Shown here: piece by piece, positions 5,663 through 8,246 of the stretch | Numbering within the stretch: the first letter of the stretch is position 1 | Layout of the letters: every line of letters begins with the position of its first letter | Assembly (NCBI GenBank): GCA_050012675.1 | Contig: JBEKGS010000086.1 | Location: 1-8,246 of the forward strand | DNA: 8,246 nt | Reading direction: 5' to 3' | Source of the DNA: Fen-455 sp050012675 | GTDB lineage: Bacteria; Actinomycetota; Acidimicrobiia; Acidimicrobiales; Bog-793 | The notes under the pieces: generated by a model | The model's database searches: none | Told to the model about the DNA's origin: nothing | The model's input: only the letters and a program-made list of their open reading frames with translations | Made by a program: the position numbers and the translations under genes

Positions 5663-6571
5663 GTGACGCTTGACCCGCTGGGCAACGGGGGATCGAGGCA
5701 GAAGCTCGGCTTCGTCGGCCTCGGGACGATGGGTGCCGCCATGGCGGCCAACCTGGCGCGGGCGGGATTCCCGCTTACGGTGTGGAACCGCACGCCCGGA
5801 CGGGCAGGTCCGCTCGTGGCCCTCGGAGCCGTCGAGGCCGGAAGCCCACGCGAACTGGCGCAGGCGAGCGACGTGGTCGTCACCTGCGTTACCGACTCGC
5901 CCCAGGTCGACGAGGTCGTTTTCGGCACCGACGGGCTGGCGGAGGGATTCACCTCCGGGTCGCTTCTCATCGACTGTTCGACGATCAGCCCTGCGAGCGC
6001 CCGCGAGTTCGCCGCGCGTCTCGGCGAGCTCGGCGTCACCATGATCGACGCGCCAGTCTCCGGCGGCTCGGAGGGCGCCGTGGCGGGGACACTGACGATA
6101 ATGGCGGGCGGGGCGCCCGCGGACCTCGAGCGGGCTGACGACGTGCTCCACGCCATGGGCCGCAGCGTCACCCATCTCGGTCCCATCGGGTCGGGGCAGG
6201 TGGCCAAAGCCGTCAATCAGGTGATCCTGTGCGGCACCTACCTCGGCGTGGCGGAGGGCATGGTGCTGGCCATGAAGGCGGGCGTGGACGTCGAGCAGCT
6301 GACCGCGGCGCTTGCCGGCGGGGCGGCCGGCTCGTGGGTCCTCAGCAACCGCAGCGGGCGGATGATCGCCGACAGCTATCCGCTCGGGTTCAAGATCGCC
6401 CTACACCGAAAGGACATGGCCATAGCCCTCGAGCTGGCACGCCGTGTAGGCGCCGTTCTCCCGGTGGCCGCGATGGCGGCGAGTTTCGAAGACGGCCTGA
6501 TCGCCCAGGGACACGGCGACGACGACAACTCGGCGCTGGCCCGGGTCGTGCGCGGGCTATCGGGTCTGTGA
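5663..6571 (+). CDS. NAD(P)-dependent beta-hydroxyacid dehydrogenase (3-hydroxyisobutyrate dehydrogenase family)
   Basis: A 302-residue oxidoreductase. The Rossmann nucleotide site is G-F-V-G-L-G-T-M-G at residues 16-24, with the second strand ending in WNRT at 41-44. An arginine after the strand is often seen in NADP-preferring members, but this is only a hint. Further family signatures follow: 'IDCSTISP' at 103-110, substrate-site 'DAPVSGG' at 129-135, catalytic Lys182 and Asn185 within GSGQVAKAVNQ, and the 'KD' pair at 250-251. Relatives act on 3-hydroxyisobutyrate, tartronate semialdehyde, 4-hydroxybutyrate or similar, and some are imine reductases. The exact substrate is not predictable here. 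About 13 residues precede the first beta strand, a slightly long N-terminus. The gene overlaps the opposing F420-ligase-like gene by 15 bases at the stop end. Confidence 0.92.
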   Translation: MTLDPLGNGGSRQKLGFVGLGTMGAAMAANLARAGFPLTVWNRTPGRAGPLVALGAVEAGSPRELAQASDVVVTCVTDSPQVDEVVFGTDGLAEGFTSGSLLIDCSTISPASAREFAARLGELGVTMIDAPVSGGSEGAVAGTLTIMAGGAPADLERADDVLHAMGRSVTHLGPIGSGQVAKAVNQVILCGTYLGVAEGMVLAMKAGVDVEQLTAALAGGAAGSWVLSNRSGRMIADSYPLGFKIALHRKDMAIALELARRVGAVLPVAAMAASFEDGLIAQGHGDDDNSALARVVRGLSGL

Positions 6572-7294
6572 CGCCCCGCCCGCTTGTCGCTCGCCGTCGG
6601 CGCCGGCCCGGTGCACCACGACGAACGGGGTCAGCTCGTCACCTTGGCCCATCGGGTTGTCGAGCAGGATGAGGCGCGCCTGCGCCTTGGACACGGGCAT
6701 GTTGGCACTCATCCCGAGCACCTCCACGTTGATGTTGTTCCCGTCGATGATCACCACAGGATGGTCGAGCAAGCGCGCGTAGCTCGCGCAGGCCTTGTCC
6801 GGGTCGGCAGGACCGAGCATGGCGAACTCGTTGAAAGGAGCGATCGTGTCCGGGTTGAAGCCGTCGATCTCCGAGATGCGGTGGCCCGCGATGCGGTAGA
6901 AGTCGCCGTGACGGCCGAACAGCCTGGTCAGGCCGCCGACCACCATGGCGAAAGCGGCTCGTGCCGTCCCGGTCTGCATGATGGCCACCTGCATCTTGCG
7001 AGGGTCGGAGTAGGCGACGTCGTGCTCGTACTTCTTCGTGCCCTTCACGATGAGCTTGGCGAGCAGCCCGGGCCTTATCACCGACTCGTGGACGACCCTG
7101 CCCTCGGAGATGGCCACGACCTTCTCCGACATCGCCACGAAGTCGCCGTCTTGGAGCAACGGTCGCACGTGCGAGTCGAGGAGTGGTTCGAGGGGCTCTT
7201 TGATGTGGATGAGGTGGGTGTGCACCATCTTGCGCTCCCAGGTGCGACCGTCGACCTCGACCGGCGGCGGGCCGGCGTCCGGGCCCGCCATCAC
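6557..7294 (-). CDS. Coenzyme F420-0:gamma-glutamyl ligase-like protein (divergent CofE relative)
   Basis: A 245-residue protein. 'LQDGDFVAMSEKVVAISEGR' at about 47-66 matches the N-terminal core of CofE-type GTP-dependent glutamyl ligases, as does 'DNPMGQGDELTPF' near 212-224. The central part differs: where canonical CofE has a D-S/T-x-G-R-x-W-R-x-G segment, this protein has 'VIIDGNNINVEVLGMSAN' at 180-197. That resembles a separate F420-ligase-like branch, so assignment as the true F420 enzyme is doubtful. It would form a gamma-glutamyl or similar amide on an unknown acceptor. The start is GTG at 7294 or the adjacent ATG at 7291. An ATG at 7228 has a better ribosome site (GGGAG), but 'VDGRTWERKMVHTHL' before it looks conserved in this branch, favouring the longer form. 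It follows asnB by 25 bp on the same strand, probably one operon. Confidence 0.75.
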   Translation of the reverse strand: MMAGPDAGPPPVEVDGRTWERKMVHTHLIHIKEPLEPLLDSHVRPLLQDGDFVAMSEKVVAISEGRVVHESVIRPGLLAKLIVKGTKKYEHDVAYSDPRKMQVAIMQTGTARAAFAMVVGGLTRLFGRHGDFYRIAGHRISEIDGFNPDTIAPFNEFAMLGPADPDKACASYARLLDHPVVIIDGNNINVEVLGMSANMPVSKAQARLILLDNPMGQGDELTPFVVVHRAGADGERQAGGASQTR

Positions 7295-7319
7295 CGCCTG
7301 CCGATCAGTGGCCGGCTGC

Positions 7320-8246
7320 TCATCGCACCGCCACCGGCGAGTCCATGTAGCGCCGCAGCCACAGCTCTGTCACGAGCACCCGCCAGAACGCCAGGCCGTC
7401 GCCCGGCTTTCCCCCGAGCCAGGCGTCGAACTCGGTGAGCAGGCGGCCCGGATCGAAGATCCCCCGTGACGACAAGGTGCTCGAGGAGAAGACGTCTCTT
7501 ATGACCGCGGCCCGCTCGCGCGTCCATGCCGTCTCCGGGTTGGTGAAGCCGATCTTCGAGCGCCGGGTCCGGTTGGCCTCCGGCATCCTTGCCTTCATGG
7601 CTTGACGGTACACGTAGCGGTTCCACCCCATCTTGATCTTCTGGTCGATGGGGAGCTGGAAGATGAACTCGACCAGCTCGTGGTCCAAGAAGGGGACCCT
7701 GGACTCGATCGAGAAGGCCATGGAGTTCTTGTCCTCGTAGCGGAGCAGGTTCGGTGTCGAGTACTTGAGCACGTCGTCGGCGAGCCGGACGTTGAGATTG
7801 CGGCTCGGCCGGTAGTCGAACTCCGCCAAGTCACCGGGTTTGGCGGTGAGGAACTCGGGCATCGAGAACTGGCGAGGCCCGCCCGCCCGGCCCCTTGCCA
7901 GCAGTTCCCGGGCAAAGCGCGTGTAGAGGTCACGGCCGAGCACGACCTCCCGGACTGCCGCGAGGAAGTGTCTCTGGTCCATGGCCGAGCTCAGGTAGGT
8001 TCGGAAGTACGGCAGGTAGCCGGCGAGCAGCTCGTCGCCGCCGTTCCCCGACAGGATCACCTTCACCTGGCCCTTGGCGATGCGGTAGACGGAGTAATAG
8101 GCGTACGGAGCCGACGAGATCGTTGGCTCCTCCTGGTACCAGATCCACTCGGCGATCTCGTCCCAGAATTGCTCGACGGTCGGGTAGGCGTAGTGGGGGA
8201 CGCTTCTCACGTGTTGCTCGACCGAGTGCACGTACTCGCTCTCGTC
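7320..8246 (-). CDS. asnB: Asparagine synthetase (glutamine-hydrolysing) family, synthetase domain, 5' partial
   Basis: The frame runs through the right edge with no stop, so only the last 308 residues are visible. The GTG at 8231 is not taken as the start, because the codons before it (D-E-S-E-Y) continue the domain. Family landmarks, numbered from the first visible residue, are 'SGNGGDELLAGY' at 66-77, 'LLRYEDKNSMAFSIESRVPFLDH' positions at about 167-189, and 'RRSKIGF' at about 228-234. These belong to the ATP-dependent synthetase half, which adenylates a carboxylate and amidates it with ammonia. The glutaminase half (Cys1) and the SGGxDS ATP loop would lie outside the window. Many AsnB homologues do not make free asparagine. 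They amidate peptides, cell-wall or secondary-metabolite precursors, and are frequent in exopolysaccharide clusters. The F420-ligase-like neighbour supports a pathway-specific role. Confidence 0.9.
   Translation of the reverse strand, partial: DESEYVHSVEQHVRSVPHYAYPTVEQFWDEIAEWIWYQEEPTISSAPYAYYSVYRIAKGQVKVILSGNGGDELLAGYLPYFRTYLSSAMDQRHFLAAVREVVLGRDLYTRFARELLARGRAGGPRQFSMPEFLTAKPGDLAEFDYRPSRNLNVRLADDVLKYSTPNLLRYEDKNSMAFSIESRVPFLDHELVEFIFQLPIDQKIKMGWNRYVYRQAMKARMPEANRTRRSKIGFTNPETAWTRERAAVIRDVFSSSTLSSRGIFDPGRLLTEFDAWLGGKPGDGLAFWRVLVTELWLRRYMDSPVAVR

Noticed and set aside
6584..7438. Long + strand open frame opposite the F420-ligase-like and asnB genes
   Set aside because: His/Arg/Val-rich translation with no family motifs, spanning two real genes and their intergenic gap.

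Overview
The window is GC-rich, densely packed bacterial DNA, most likely from an actinobacterium. AhpC and AhpD closely resemble the mycobacterial pair. A secreted-type protein carries 'GYWLV...G.V..FGDA' repeats of the kind I associate with Acidimicrobiia. Two start regions look leaderless or nearly so, which is common in Actinobacteria. The class-level placement (Acidimicrobiia) is inference. There is no rRNA, tRNA, CRISPR array or insertion sequence, and no gene-free stretch over 300 bases; the largest gap is 114 bases.

Layout from left to right: (1) the 3' part of a large extracellular-type protein, with IPT/TIG-like folds, one fibronectin type III domain and six C-terminal 40-residue repeats, on the + strand; (2) a perfect 12-bp hairpin between convergent genes; (3) an oxidative-stress locus, with oxyR on the - strand divergent from ahpC-ahpD on the + strand, and a 101-bp control region between them; (4) an M20-family metallopeptidase/deacylase on the - strand, convergent with ahpD and sharing a palindromic CTAG stop; (5) a beta-hydroxyacid dehydrogenase on the + strand, divergent from the M20 gene across 43 bp that contain an 18-bp palindrome; (6) on the - strand, a coenzyme F420-0:gamma-glutamyl ligase-like protein downstream of an asparagine synthetase (AsnB) cut by the right edge.

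The best understood unit is oxyR/ahpCD. OxyR keeps both redox cysteines and would sense peroxide. AhpC would reduce peroxides, and AhpD would return electrons to AhpC. The M20 enzyme and the dehydrogenase may share control through their short divergent promoter, but their substrates cannot be read from sequence. AsnB and the F420-ligase-like protein are both amide-forming enzyme types in a probable operon. This is the part most likely to belong to an uncharacterised pathway, though the rest of that operon lies outside the window. I saw no clear evidence of a wholly new system.
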